Source of the DNA: Bacteroidales bacterium
GTDB taxonomy: Bacteria; Bacteroidota; Bacteroidia; Bacteroidales; F082
DNA length: 58,302 nt
Direction of reading: 5' to 3'
NCBI GenBank assembly: GCA_017632935.1
Contig: JAGBQJ010000005.1
Coordinates: forward strand, 1-58,302
The notes below the pieces were generated by a model. It did no database searches and was not told the DNA's origin. It was given only the letters and a program-made list of their open reading frames with translations. A program made the translations under genes and the position numbers. The number at the start of each line of letters is the position of its first letter. Positions within the stretch are counted from its first letter, which is position 1. Positions 33,705 through 42,675 of this stretch are shown piece after piece.

Positions 33705-33724
33705 GATTAACTATATTTTTTTTG

Positions 33725-33732
33725 TATTTTTG
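33725..33732 (+). promoter_or_regulatory. Possible -7 element for the radical SAM gene
   Basis: TATTTTTG lies 19 bases before the ATG at 33751 in a short AT-rich gap. No well-spaced -33 box is seen. Confidence 0.45.
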
Positions 33733-33750
33733 CCGATTCAACAATATGAA

Positions 33751-35088
33751 ATGGAAACTATAAAACTGAAACTCATTTACCCGAAGTGGAACAAACTGCC
33801 AGGGCAGACGACGTTCAACTTGCCGCCTCATGGTCCTGTGGCTTTTGCCGCCACTTTGCCTGAATATGTCGACATCTCGTTTACTGACGAGAATGTGGAG
33901 CCCATTGATTTTGACGAGGAGTGCGACCTTGTGGCGCTTTCCATGATGCTCACCACGCAAGTGAAGCGTGGCTGGGCCATTGCTGATGAATACCACAAAC
34001 GTGGTAAAACCGTCCTCGCGGGCGGCATCTCCACGATGTTGCATGCCGAGGAGATGGTGAATCATGTCGACAGCGTGTTTTTGGGTGAGTCGGAAGGTCG
34101 TTCGGAGCAGGTCATCCAAGACTGGAAAAACGGCTGCTTGAAAAAGATATACAACTATATTGGCAACATGCCGGACATCGCTACGGTAGGTCCTTGCCGC
34201 CGCGACCTTTATAAGCGCGACTTATACAACCACAAGGGCGTGCAGATGGTCGACCTCTTCAACGCAAGCCGTGGTTGCCGTTTCAGCTGCTATCCTTGCG
34301 CCGTGTCATATCTGGGTGGCCGTAAGTTCCGTCCGCGCCCCGTCGACAAGGTGGTGGAAGACATGGCGGGCATTGAGAACAACCGCTTGTTTATCGTCGA
34401 CAACTCGTTGGCGCAGGACAAGCAATGGGAGATGGACCTCTTCCGTGCCATTGCGCCGTTGAAGAAGAAATGGATCAGCCACACCATCGAGGATGACCCT
34501 GAGGTACTTGACTTGGCCGCTAAAGCGGGTGCATGGTATGTGTATCAAGCCGTTTACGACACCTCTGACTACATCAAGGAACGTGTGAAACGCTATCACG
34601 ACTATGGTATCGGCGTGGAAGGTACCATCCTCTTTGGTCTTGACAACCAGACCGAAGACGACATCAAGCGTTTGATTGATTTCTTGGGCGAGATTGACCT
34701 CGACTTGGCCGAGTTCACTATTTTTGCGCCCTTCCCGCACACCAAAGGTCACGACGACCTGCTGCGCCAGGGTCGCATCTTCGACTTCGACTGGGACCAC
34801 TACAACGCCGGTCAGGTGGTGTATCAGCCCAAGCACATGTCGCCGGAGAAACTGCAAGACCTATACGAATACGCTTGGAAGAGTTTCTATGCCAGCGAGA
34901 GTCAAGAGGCGAAGATGTTCCGTTTGTTCTGTAATGTGGCCTTGCGCGAGATGGAGGACGGCACCTATCGTCCGCGCGACCGTCGCTTGGCCAACAAGTC
35001 GTTTGGCCGCGACGTGGACCGTTCTAAACGTAATGTCAATGTTAGAACTGAAAGCCAAATGTTAAATCTTGAAGCATTGAAACAATGA
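33751..35088 (+). CDS. B12-binding-domain radical SAM protein
   Basis: 445 residues from the ATG at 33751; an open frame reaching back to 33613 overlaps the FAD gene and the promoter. The N-terminal part (about 1-145) resembles the cobalamin-binding Rossmann domain of radical SAM enzymes (YPKWNKLPG, DLVALSMMLTTQ, VLAGGISTM), though a DxHxxG motif is not obvious. The radical SAM cluster motif CxxxCxxC is clear in GCRFSCYPC near residues 175-183. Substrates of this group include methylations and ring rearrangements at unactivated carbons. Its presence at the end of a polyene cluster suggests a rare tailoring step. The 120-residue gene follows in ATGA overlap. Confidence 0.87.
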   Translation: METIKLKLIYPKWNKLPGQTTFNLPPHGPVAFAATLPEYVDISFTDENVEPIDFDEECDLVALSMMLTTQVKRGWAIADEYHKRGKTVLAGGISTMLHAEEMVNHVDSVFLGESEGRSEQVIQDWKNGCLKKIYNYIGNMPDIATVGPCRRDLYKRDLYNHKGVQMVDLFNASRGCRFSCYPCAVSYLGGRKFRPRPVDKVVEDMAGIENNRLFIVDNSLAQDKQWEMDLFRAIAPLKKKWISHTIEDDPEVLDLAAKAGAWYVYQAVYDTSDYIKERVKRYHDYGIGVEGTILFGLDNQTEDDIKRLIDFLGEIDLDLAEFTIFAPFPHTKGHDDLLRQGRIFDFDWDHYNAGQVVYQPKHMSPEKLQDLYEYAWKSFYASESQEAKMFRLFCNVALREMEDGTYRPRDRRLANKSFGRDVDRSKRNVNVRTESQMLNLEALKQ

Positions 35089-35447
35089 AAGTATCACCAG
35101 AATATTACGACGAGATTTTCCCCTTCAAGGGCGAATGGGATTTGGAATCGACCTGCGGCCTGAAAATCAGGGAAGTGGAAGGTAAAACATATGTCATCGT
35201 GACCGAGTTGTACCAAGACAATCCAGGCACTTCCGTGACCTACGCTGGTCGCAAGCTGGCCGACCAGATTTGTGAGGCGAAAAACCTGAAGTTGGAAGAC
35301 ATCGTCTATTTGGAGTGCACGCCCAACACTAATTCGAAGCTGTCGTTTTACGACGAGGAGTATTTCCAAGTGGACTTTTTTGCCGACATGCAGCACAAAT
35401 ACCGTCAGCTCTCGAAGGAGGAAGTGATGAAAATCCTAAGTAGATGA
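35085..35447 (+). CDS. Small conserved hypothetical protein coupled to the radical SAM gene
   Basis: 120 residues, no signal peptide or membrane segment, acidic, with a mixed alpha/beta pattern (TYVIVTELYQD, VYLECTPN, YFQVDFFAD). I do not recognise a family. It overlaps both the radical SAM gene and the following hydrolase gene by ATGA, so it belongs to the same transcript and may be a partner or helper of one of them. A single Cys pair is not arranged as a metal site. Confidence 0.75.
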   Translation: MKVSPEYYDEIFPFKGEWDLESTCGLKIREVEGKTYVIVTELYQDNPGTSVTYAGRKLADQICEAKNLKLEDIVYLECTPNTNSKLSFYDEEYFQVDFFADMQHKYRQLSKEEVMKILSR

Positions 35448-36331
35448 AGAAAATAATACTCGTTTTAAGTCTATTATTGTTAACAGGGATGGCGAAGGCA
35501 CAAGTGAAGCTTTGGGAAGGAATGGATGTCTGTCATGGCAGGCGCGTCAAATTGACGTCTTACTTGGCCGACAACAATCCCACGGGTACGGCTGTCATCG
35601 TCTGTCCAGGTGGAAGCTATTATTGGCTTGACACGAAAAACGAGGGCGACACGGTGGCGATGTGGCTGCAAAGCCAAGGCATCACAGCTTTTGTGCTCGA
35701 ATACCGCGCCGCAGGCATTCCCGCGTTTGCCTTCCGACATAGAGCCATCTTCAGAGGACGTCAATATCCCGACATGATTACCGATGCGCAACGCGCCCTG
35801 CAATGGGTGCGTACCCATGCTGACGAATACCATATAGATCCCAACAAGGTGGGGATGGTGGGCTTTTCGGCAGGTGGTCATCTGGTGCTGTCGGCGGCTT
35901 GTTTCCACGAGCATGACTACCTGAAAGACGCTGGCATCGACAACGAGACCAATCTGCGTCCGGCTTTTGTGGGCGCCATCTATCCTGTAGTAACCATGGT
36001 GAAACCCTACGTCCACAAGCGTTCGCGCCGTGGACTGCTGAGCGAGCAACACCATCGTGACCCGGAATTATGTGACGCTCTTTCCATTGAGCGCCATCTT
36101 CCTGCCGACTGTCCGCCAATCTTCCTAGCCAATTGCATCGACGACCCCGTTGTGGATTACCGTAATTCGGTGGTCCTCGACTCTGCCTTGACCGCTGCCC
36201 ACATCGACCATCGTTATATCCAATATAAAACCGGTGGCCATAGCTTTGGCGCGAGCGAGAAAAGAGGCAGCGCCGAATGTCGCGAATGGAAAACGGAATT
36301 CCTCAAATGGCTTGCCGAAATCAAGTTTTAA
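35444..36331 (+). CDS. Secreted alpha/beta hydrolase (esterase/lipase, BD-FAE-like)
   Basis: 295 residues. The signal peptide is visible (MKKIILVLSLLLLTGMAKAQ). The fold is that of acetyl-xylan-esterase-like and carboxylesterase proteins: VIVCPGGSYYWL with the oxyanion Gly-Gly near residue 51, nucleophile Ser in GFSAGGH near residue 144, an acidic residue in IDDPVVDY and the late His in GGHSFG. It would act in the periplasm or be exported. In the cluster it could trim or move an acyl group on the pigment lipid; a sugar esterase role unrelated to the cluster is also possible. Confidence 0.85.
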   Translation: MKKIILVLSLLLLTGMAKAQVKLWEGMDVCHGRRVKLTSYLADNNPTGTAVIVCPGGSYYWLDTKNEGDTVAMWLQSQGITAFVLEYRAAGIPAFAFRHRAIFRGRQYPDMITDAQRALQWVRTHADEYHIDPNKVGMVGFSAGGHLVLSAACFHEHDYLKDAGIDNETNLRPAFVGAIYPVVTMVKPYVHKRSRRGLLSEQHHRDPELCDALSIERHLPADCPPIFLANCIDDPVVDYRNSVVLDSALTAAHIDHRYIQYKTGGHSFGASEKRGSAECREWKTEFLKWLAEIKF

Positions 36332-36348
36332 TTCAACACTCTGCAATA

Positions 36349-37650
36349 ATGATTAACAACGACATAGAATTTCAGTCCGTCGAACAGATCAAAGCCTATC
36401 AGGAAGGCTTGCTGCATGAAGCATTAACCTATTTGAAAGCCCATTCGCCTTACTACCAGCGGATGTTCAAGAGCTATGGCATTCAAATCGACAAGATCAA
36501 GCATATCGAGGACTTGGTGAAGATTCCTTTCACGGAAAAGAAAGACCTTCAGCTCTTCAATGAGGAGTTTCTGTGCTGTCCCAAGGACAAAATCATCGAC
36601 TATATCACCACTTCGGGTACGCTCGGCGACCCCGTCACCTTCGGTTGCTCAGAGAAGGACCTGCAACGTTTGGCCTTCAATGAGAAGAAATCATTTGAAT
36701 GCGCCGGTGTGCATGCGGGCAATGTGGTGCAACTGATGACCACCTTGGACAAGCGTTTCATGGCGGGTTTGGCTTATTTCTTGGGTCTGCGCGAGCTAGG
36801 TGCGGGTGTCATCCGCGTGGGCAACGGCATTCCCGAGTTGCAATGGGACACCATCCGTCGCATCAAGCCCGACACGATTATGTGCGTGCCGTCGTTCATC
36901 CTCAAGTTGATACAATATGCCGAAGAACACGGCATCGACTATAAGAACAGCAGCATCCGCCGCATCATCGGCATCGGCGAAGGTCTGCGCGACCAGGACT
37001 TCAACCTCAACTTGTTGGGCAAGAAGATCAAGGAGAAATGGGATGTGCAACTCTTTGCCACCTATTCTTCAACGGAGATGGGTGCCACCTTCTCGGAATG
37101 CGAATATGGCCTTGGCGGTCACGTGCATCCTGAGTTGATTATCGTGGAGATTATTGGCGAGGATGGTCTGCCCGTTCCCGATGGTCAGCCTGGTGAAATC
37201 GTGGTCACCACCTTGGGCGTGGAAGCTATGCCGCTGTTGCGTTTCCGCACAGGCGACATCGCCGCCAAGATTGTTGAGCAATGCAAGTGCGGCCGCAACT
37301 CCTATCGCCTTACGCCGCTGGTGGGGCGCAAGAACAACATGATTAAGCTGAAAGGCACAACGCTCTATCCGCCTGCGATTAACGACGTTTTGGACAACAC
37401 CGACTATGTGGAGAACTATGTCATCGAGGTGCGCCAAAGCGAGGCCGGCACTGACGATGTGGTGGTGAAAATCGGTTTGAAATATCAGCCCGACTTTGAT
37501 GTTGTCAAGGTGCTGAAAGACAGTTTCCGTTCGCGCATCCGCGTGGCTCCCACTATCGAGATCCAACCTGTCGAGGTGATTCAAAAAATCAACTACCCTG
37601 CCAAAAGCCGCAAGCCCATCAAATTCATCGACTTAAGGAACAGACAATGA
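36349..37650 (+). CDS. Phenylacetate-CoA ligase-like adenylate-forming enzyme
   Basis: 433 residues from the ATG at 36349; an open frame from 36277 overlaps the hydrolase gene. ANL superfamily features are present: phosphate loop TTSGTLGDPV near residue 87, YSSTEMGAT near residue 240, and FRTGDI near residue 300. PaaK-like enzymes activate aromatic acids as CoA thioesters through an acyl-AMP. Here it may activate an aryl acid (p-coumarate or a hydroxybenzoate) for loading or for the final ester. It overlaps the next gene by ATGA. Confidence 0.86.
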   Translation: MINNDIEFQSVEQIKAYQEGLLHEALTYLKAHSPYYQRMFKSYGIQIDKIKHIEDLVKIPFTEKKDLQLFNEEFLCCPKDKIIDYITTSGTLGDPVTFGCSEKDLQRLAFNEKKSFECAGVHAGNVVQLMTTLDKRFMAGLAYFLGLRELGAGVIRVGNGIPELQWDTIRRIKPDTIMCVPSFILKLIQYAEEHGIDYKNSSIRRIIGIGEGLRDQDFNLNLLGKKIKEKWDVQLFATYSSTEMGATFSECEYGLGGHVHPELIIVEIIGEDGLPVPDGQPGEIVVTTLGVEAMPLLRFRTGDIAAKIVEQCKCGRNSYRLTPLVGRKNNMIKLKGTTLYPPAINDVLDNTDYVENYVIEVRQSEAGTDDVVVKIGLKYQPDFDVVKVLKDSFRSRIRVAPTIEIQPVEVIQKINYPAKSRKPIKFIDLRNRQ

Positions 37651-38762
37651 GCAATTTCGACGATATCAGACCCTACAATGCGGACGAGATCCCTGCCGCA
37701 ATGCAGCGCATGGCCGACAGCGAGGTGATTCCTGCTATCGCCGATTTTCTCATGCCGGGCATGCCGCCAGAGGTGTTGCGCGACCGTCTCAGAAGCATCA
37801 AGACCCTTCGGGAATTCCAGTTGGGACTGCTGAAAGAGGTGTTGGAAACCCTATTTGCAAAGACCACCACAAAATTTGATTGGTCGGGCGTGGAAAACAT
37901 CGACGAGAAGAAGCCGTATCTGTTTGTTTCCAACCATCGCGACATCGTGCTCGATGCCATGTTTCTTCAGTATATCCTGAACGAAGCCGGACAAAACACC
38001 TGCCAAATCACCTTCGGCAGCAACCTTATGTCGCATCCTTTTGTGGTCGACTTCGGTAAGGTGAACAAGATGTTCCGTACCGAGCGTGGCGGAACACCTA
38101 AGGAGTTTTATAACAGCATGTTGCACATGTCTGAGTATATGCGTCATGTCATCACCGAGGTGGGAGAGTCGGTGTGGATTGCTCAGCGCAACGGCCGCAC
38201 CAAAAACGGCATTGATGCCACCGACCCAGCCATCATCAAGATGTTCGGCATGAGCCGAAGAGACGACCGCGTGATTTCGTTGGCTGAGTTAAACATCGTG
38301 CCTGTGGCGGTTTCCTACGAATGGGAGTCGTGCGACAAGCTGAAGACCTTGGAGCTCTATCTGACCAAGAAGAATGGCCATTATGAGAAGAAGCCTAACG
38401 AAGACCTCAACAGCATTCTGACGGGTATTATGCAGCCCAAGGGCCATGTGCATTTTCATATCTGCCCGATGGTTTCAGAAGACGATTTGAAGGCTTTGAA
38501 CGATTGTCCCTCGGGCGAGTTCTACAAGCGCGTGGCCGAGCTGATGGACAGCCGTATCAATCCGCATTTCTATCTCCACCCCAATAACTACATTGCCCAC
38601 GATCTGCAGAGCGGCAGCGAAACATACGCTGAGCATTATACAGCTGAGCAAAAGGCCACGTTCATCAAATACATGGATTGGATGAACGATTATCCCGATT
38701 TTGACCGCTCAGAACTGGAGGAGATTTTCTTGGGGATTTATGCAAATCCAATAGACCGTTAG
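37647..38762 (+). CDS. Glycerol/lysophospholipid acyltransferase-like protein
   Basis: 371 residues, PlsC/PlsB superfamily. The motif region reads VSNHRDIVLDAMFL, where the Asp lies six positions after the His (HX5D) rather than five; I recall the same NHRDIVLD string in Bacteroidota relatives, so it is probably a family trait rather than damage. Later blocks include GGTPKEFYNSM and WIAQRNGRTKNG, which resemble the glycerophosphate-binding block. It would esterify a glycerol phosphate or similar acceptor at the inner membrane. It follows the PaaK-like ligase in ATGA overlap. Confidence 0.8.
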   Translation: MSNFDDIRPYNADEIPAAMQRMADSEVIPAIADFLMPGMPPEVLRDRLRSIKTLREFQLGLLKEVLETLFAKTTTKFDWSGVENIDEKKPYLFVSNHRDIVLDAMFLQYILNEAGQNTCQITFGSNLMSHPFVVDFGKVNKMFRTERGGTPKEFYNSMLHMSEYMRHVITEVGESVWIAQRNGRTKNGIDATDPAIIKMFGMSRRDDRVISLAELNIVPVAVSYEWESCDKLKTLELYLTKKNGHYEKKPNEDLNSILTGIMQPKGHVHFHICPMVSEDDLKALNDCPSGEFYKRVAELMDSRINPHFYLHPNNYIAHDLQSGSETYAEHYTAEQKATFIKYMDWMNDYPDFDRSELEEIFLGIYANPIDR

Positions 38763-38770
38763 TTATCAGT

Positions 38771-40381
38771 TTATTTGGAAATCAATTTTTGATAATCCAC
38801 CTTGCCGTTAGTATTCATCGGCAAGGCGTCAATAAACTCGATGGCCGAAGGAATAAGATGTTCGGGCAAATTAGCCTTGCAGTGGGCTATCAGCTCCTCA
38901 ACGGAGGCTTTATCTTTCAGCACCACAAATGCCTTGGGCAGATGGCTCTCCGAATGGTCGGGGTCCAACATGGGCACCACGGCGCAAGCCGCCACTGAAG
39001 GATGTTGCACAAGGCAGTCCTCAATCTCGACAGGAAACACCTTGGAGCCGTCGTGTCGGACAATCATGCGCTTTTTTCGGCCAATCACAAAGATGTTGCC
39101 ACCTTCGTCCACATAGCCCATGTCTCCCGTGTGCAGCCATTGGCTGCCGTCGGGGTGGGTCTGAATGAGGTTTTTGGTGGCTTCTTCGTTTTTATAATAA
39201 CCGAGGAACTTCAGCTCCGAACGGACGCAAATCTCATCGTCGATGGTCTTGACTTCATAGCATGTCACAGGTTTTCCGGAGAAGCCTTGTACGTATTGTT
39301 TTTCGCTGCCTTGCGGGGTGAACGAGATGACGCCTGCCGTCTCGGTCATGCCGTAGGCTTTCGTTACGTCGTAGCGGCAGCCACCTTGGTGCAGGCATTC
39401 GTTGATGCGTTTCTCGAAAGCCGTGTTCAGTATGTCGCCTGCCACGTTGATGGATTTCAGGTAGGAGAAGTCTTCCTTGACGTCTTTTTCTGTGTTGACG
39501 AAATCCCAATAGGCAGGCACCGAGAAAACGTGCTGCGGCTTGTATTGGGTTAGGAGTTTGAGGAATTCCTCGCGGGGCGCGATGGGAATGACCACGCTGC
39601 GCATGCCATGGAACAAAGGAAGCATCAAGGTGTTGGCCCCAAAGAAGGCGAAGATGGGCAGGATGCAGAGCGCGGTGTCGTCGCTCGAAATGTTGTTGAG
39701 GACGGGTGGGTCGGGAAACACGGAGTGCATGATGTTTTCGGTGGAGAGCATCACGCTTTTCACTGTTCCCGTCGTGCCGCTGGTCTGGAACAAGGCCGCC
39801 ATCTCGTCGGGAAGCCAATGGTAAGGCTCGGCTTCGTCCTTGCCTTGCGTCGGCTTGATGAAGTCTTTCCAATGGCAGAATTTTTTGTGCTTGAGAAACA
39901 CCTTTTTCCGTCCGTTAAACCACTCGCCCACACCATACCAAAACGCGACCGGCGCGATGGAATCGGCACCCGAACACACCACGACCTTTTCGACATGGAG
40001 TTGGGCATCGGCTGTGGCCAGATGAGCCGCGTAACGACCCAAGACGAAAAGCATCTTCGAGTGGGTCCTGTCGACGATTTTACAAAACTCTTCGGGTGTG
40101 TATCTGACATCGATCATGCAAGGAATAGCGCCGATTTTGTTCAGCGCGAGGAAACACATCAGAGACTCAGGCATCGAAGGGAGCGAGAGGCAGATGATGT
40201 CGCCACGCCCAACGCCATGTTTTCTGAAGGCTAAGGCCGTTGTATCAACGCGTTCCAACAACTGCCTGAACGTTGTCTCCACCCCAAAGTAACACACAGC
40301 CACCTTGTCGGAAAACTTTGCTACGGCCTCCCTGAATGTTTCGTACAAACCTAAACAAGTGTCTTTCATATTGTCGGACAT
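38771..40381 (-). CDS. Acyl-CoA/acyl-ACP synthetase (AMP-binding, ANL family)
   Basis: 536 residues from the ATG at 40381; the ATG at 40393 is equally possible since the promoter -7 box lies at 40409-40416. The AMP-binding signature FQTSGTTGTVKSV is near residue 205, YGMTETAG near residue 345, and TGDMGYVDEGG near residue 420. The C-terminal Lys for adenylation is in NGKVDYQKL. It could activate p-coumarate for transfer to ACP as the aryl starter. It is the only minus-strand gene in the cluster and is convergent with the upstream operon (8 bases apart), which suggests separate control. Confidence 0.85.
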   Translation of the reverse strand: MSDNMKDTCLGLYETFREAVAKFSDKVAVCYFGVETTFRQLLERVDTTALAFRKHGVGRGDIICLSLPSMPESLMCFLALNKIGAIPCMIDVRYTPEEFCKIVDRTHSKMLFVLGRYAAHLATADAQLHVEKVVVCSGADSIAPVAFWYGVGEWFNGRKKVFLKHKKFCHWKDFIKPTQGKDEAEPYHWLPDEMAALFQTSGTTGTVKSVMLSTENIMHSVFPDPPVLNNISSDDTALCILPIFAFFGANTLMLPLFHGMRSVVIPIAPREEFLKLLTQYKPQHVFSVPAYWDFVNTEKDVKEDFSYLKSINVAGDILNTAFEKRINECLHQGGCRYDVTKAYGMTETAGVISFTPQGSEKQYVQGFSGKPVTCYEVKTIDDEICVRSELKFLGYYKNEEATKNLIQTHPDGSQWLHTGDMGYVDEGGNIFVIGRKKRMIVRHDGSKVFPVEIEDCLVQHPSVAACAVVPMLDPDHSESHLPKAFVVLKDKASVEELIAHCKANLPEHLIPSAIEFIDALPMNTNGKVDYQKLISK

Positions 40382-40408
40382 GAGCAATGTCATATCAAAA
40401 TCGAGCGG

Positions 40409-40416
40409 CAAAGATA
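40409..40416 (-). promoter_or_regulatory. Bacteroidota -7 element for the acyl synthetase gene
   Basis: TATCTTTG on the minus strand, upstream of the ATGs at 40393 and 40381. It is divergent from the promoter at 40497. Confidence 0.55.
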
Positions 40417-40496
40417 CAAAAACTTCTTAAAAAGTTAGAAAAGAACGCGTTTCGTTGGAAAAAACCACGGATTGAAACTATAAAAGGAAAAAGTCG

Positions 40497-40504
40497 TATT
40501 TTTG
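40497..40504 (+). promoter_or_regulatory. Bacteroidota -7 element for the BtrH-like gene
   Basis: TATTTTTG, 32 bases before the ATG at 40537. It argues against the in-frame ATG at 40387 as the start. Confidence 0.55.
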
Positions 40505-40536
40505 CACGCGCAAAATTTCGAAGTCAAAAAAACGCG

Positions 40537-41589
40537 ATGATAGAGAATTATCCCAATCCGAGAAGAAAGCATTGTGAGACAGGCACTTTTCTGAACATGC
40601 TGGACTACTATGGGTATCCGGAAATCAGTGAGCCTATGGCTTTTGGTATCGGGTCGGGCATTTATTTTCTGTATTCGCCGTTTTTGCGGATGCGCGGCGT
40701 CATCCTGCCCATGCTCCGTATCAAGCCCGCTTGCATCGTGAAGAACTTCGCCGAAAGGATGCACGTCGGCTATCATGGCACAAGATATGGTTGCAAGGTG
40801 AAAAAGTCGATGCGCGACCTCGACGAGCTGGTGGAAAAGAAGATTCCCGTCGGCGTGGTAGTCAGCGTGAGCGGCTTGAACTATTTCGGGAAGATTGTCA
40901 ACGAGTCGCATTTCAACGGGCATGTGCTTACGGTCATCGGCAAGGAAGGCTCCAATTATGTCATCGCCGACTCCGACAGCCGCTTGTTCACCGACGACTA
41001 CGTCTACGTCGACGAGGAAGTCATGCGCAAAATCCGTTTTGCCAAAGGGCTGGCCGCTCCCAAAGGCCGCATGTTCTATCTCGACCCGCCGACTCCTGGC
41101 TATGCTAAGGAGATTGAACTGAAACCCGCCATCGTGCAAGGCTTGGAGGAGTCGTGCTACCGCATGTTGCGCATGCCGCTGTCTTTTTATGGTTACACGG
41201 GTCTGCATGTCTTCGCCAAGAACTTGAAACGCTGGAAAGCCTATTTCTCGAACGAATTGCGTGGCTATATCCTCTTGTGGTTCTACAGGCTCATTGAGAC
41301 GGCCGGCACAGGTGGCGCGGGCTATCGCTACATCTATTCCGACTTCCTGAAAGAAGCCGCCACGGTGTTCCAAAACGAGGTGCTCGACGACTGCTCGACC
41401 TTGATGGACAAAGATGCCGACACCTGGCGCCAGTTCTCCTTGGACTGCCGTCGCTACATGAAGAGCGAGAATGTGACTTTGAACGAAATGGCCGATATTT
41501 TGGAGACCATCGGACAGCAGGAAAAGGAGATTTTCACCCGAATCGACACGGAGTTCCTCAAATCCGATCCGGTGCGAAAATATGCTTAA
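40537..41589 (+). CDS. BtrH-like protein (butirosin biosynthesis protein H N-terminal domain)
   Basis: 350 residues from the ATG at 40537. The N-terminal region matches the BtrH_N family, with HCETGTFLNMLDYYG (Cys near residue 12), EPMAFGIGSGIYF and a later GHVLTVIG. BtrH itself moves an acyl group from an ACP to an aminoglycoside using a Cys/His papain-like arrangement. The C-terminal half (about 190-350) is helical and fits the companion domain usually attached. In this cluster the obvious reading is transfer of an ACP-bound polyene to an acceptor, possibly a glycerolipid. No membrane segment is seen. gpsA follows 20 bases later. Confidence 0.82.
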   Translation: MIENYPNPRRKHCETGTFLNMLDYYGYPEISEPMAFGIGSGIYFLYSPFLRMRGVILPMLRIKPACIVKNFAERMHVGYHGTRYGCKVKKSMRDLDELVEKKIPVGVVVSVSGLNYFGKIVNESHFNGHVLTVIGKEGSNYVIADSDSRLFTDDYVYVDEEVMRKIRFAKGLAAPKGRMFYLDPPTPGYAKEIELKPAIVQGLEESCYRMLRMPLSFYGYTGLHVFAKNLKRWKAYFSNELRGYILLWFYRLIETAGTGGAGYRYIYSDFLKEAATVFQNEVLDDCSTLMDKDADTWRQFSLDCRRYMKSENVTLNEMADILETIGQQEKEIFTRIDTEFLKSDPVRKYA

Positions 41590-41609
41590 TCAAAACAGAT
41601 AAGGACGTC

Positions 41610-42620
41610 ATGGGTACGCTCATTCAGAAAACCTCACGTTGCGCCGTCATCGGCCATGGCAGTTGGGCTACGGCCATCACCAAAGTGTTGATTACGAACG
41701 AGTCATCGGTCTGCTGGTATGTCCGCAGCCAGGAAGTGCTGGAGTCGCTGCGCGTGGAAGGGCATAACTGCCGCTATCTCCCCGACATCGAGTTCGACAT
41801 GAGCCGCATCCACCTCACCAACGACGTGAACGAAACGGTCGAAAATGCCGACATCATCTTTTTGGTGACCCCTGCACCTTATTTAAAATGTTATCTCTCC
41901 GACTTGACGGTCGCCTTAAAAGACAAGATGGTGGTCTCGGCCATCAAGGGCATCATTCCCGACGACAACCTGTTTGTCACGGATTATCTGAAGCAAAACT
42001 ATGGCCTTTCGGACGAGCAGTTGTGTTGCATCAGCGGCCCGACCCACGCTGAGGAAGTGGGTCATGGAAGGCTCACCTATATGACCTTCGCCTGTTCCGA
42101 CATCGGCAACGCCCGCGTTGTGGGCGAGAAGCTGAAGACCCCTTTCATCAAGGTGAACTGTCTCCGTGACATGCGCTATCTTGAGCATGCCTCGGTGTTG
42201 AAAAACATCTATTCCGTGATGGTCGGCATGGCGATGGGCTTGGGCTATGGCGATAACTTCATTGCTGTCTTGGTGTCGAACTGCATCAAGGAGATGTATT
42301 TCTTGCTGGATCCGCAGAGCGTCAACGACCTCACCAAGTTCAACCCGTCCAATTTCTTCGGCGACCTGTTGGTGTCGTGCTATTCGAGCCACAGCCGCAA
42401 CCGCCAGTTAGGCATGTTGATAGGCAGGGGCAACACGGTGAAGACCGCCCTCAACGAGATGACCATGGTGGCCGAGGGCTATTATTCCTCCGCGATGCTG
42501 CCTTTCCTGCCCGAGGAGCAACGCCGCCAGCTTCCTATTGCCGAGAAGGCCTATCAGGTGCTGCATCAGGGCATGTCGGCCCGCATGGCCATGAAGAAAT
42601 TGGAAGAAATGTTGGCGTAA
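41610..42620 (+). CDS. gpsA: NAD(P)-dependent glycerol-3-phosphate dehydrogenase
   Basis: 336 residues, the usual GpsA length. The Rossmann motif is VIGHGSWATAI near residue 14, followed by IIFLVTPAPYL and SGPTHAEEV. The catalytic Lys is expected in HASVLKNIYSV. It makes sn-glycerol 3-phosphate from dihydroxyacetone phosphate, the backbone of phospholipids. As the last gene of the cluster, behind the BtrH-like protein, it could supply the glycerol phosphate acceptor, or it could be the housekeeping copy that merely lies here. Confidence 0.93.
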   Translation: MGTLIQKTSRCAVIGHGSWATAITKVLITNESSVCWYVRSQEVLESLRVEGHNCRYLPDIEFDMSRIHLTNDVNETVENADIIFLVTPAPYLKCYLSDLTVALKDKMVVSAIKGIIPDDNLFVTDYLKQNYGLSDEQLCCISGPTHAEEVGHGRLTYMTFACSDIGNARVVGEKLKTPFIKVNCLRDMRYLEHASVLKNIYSVMVGMAMGLGYGDNFIAVLVSNCIKEMYFLLDPQSVNDLTKFNPSNFFGDLLVSCYSSHSRNRQLGMLIGRGNTVKTALNEMTMVAEGYYSSAMLPFLPEEQRRQLPIAEKAYQVLHQGMSARMAMKKLEEMLA

Positions 42621-42675
42621 GGTTTGTTAACCTTTTCAATGCATAGCAAATACCTTAGTTCAAAAGTTTGTATTA

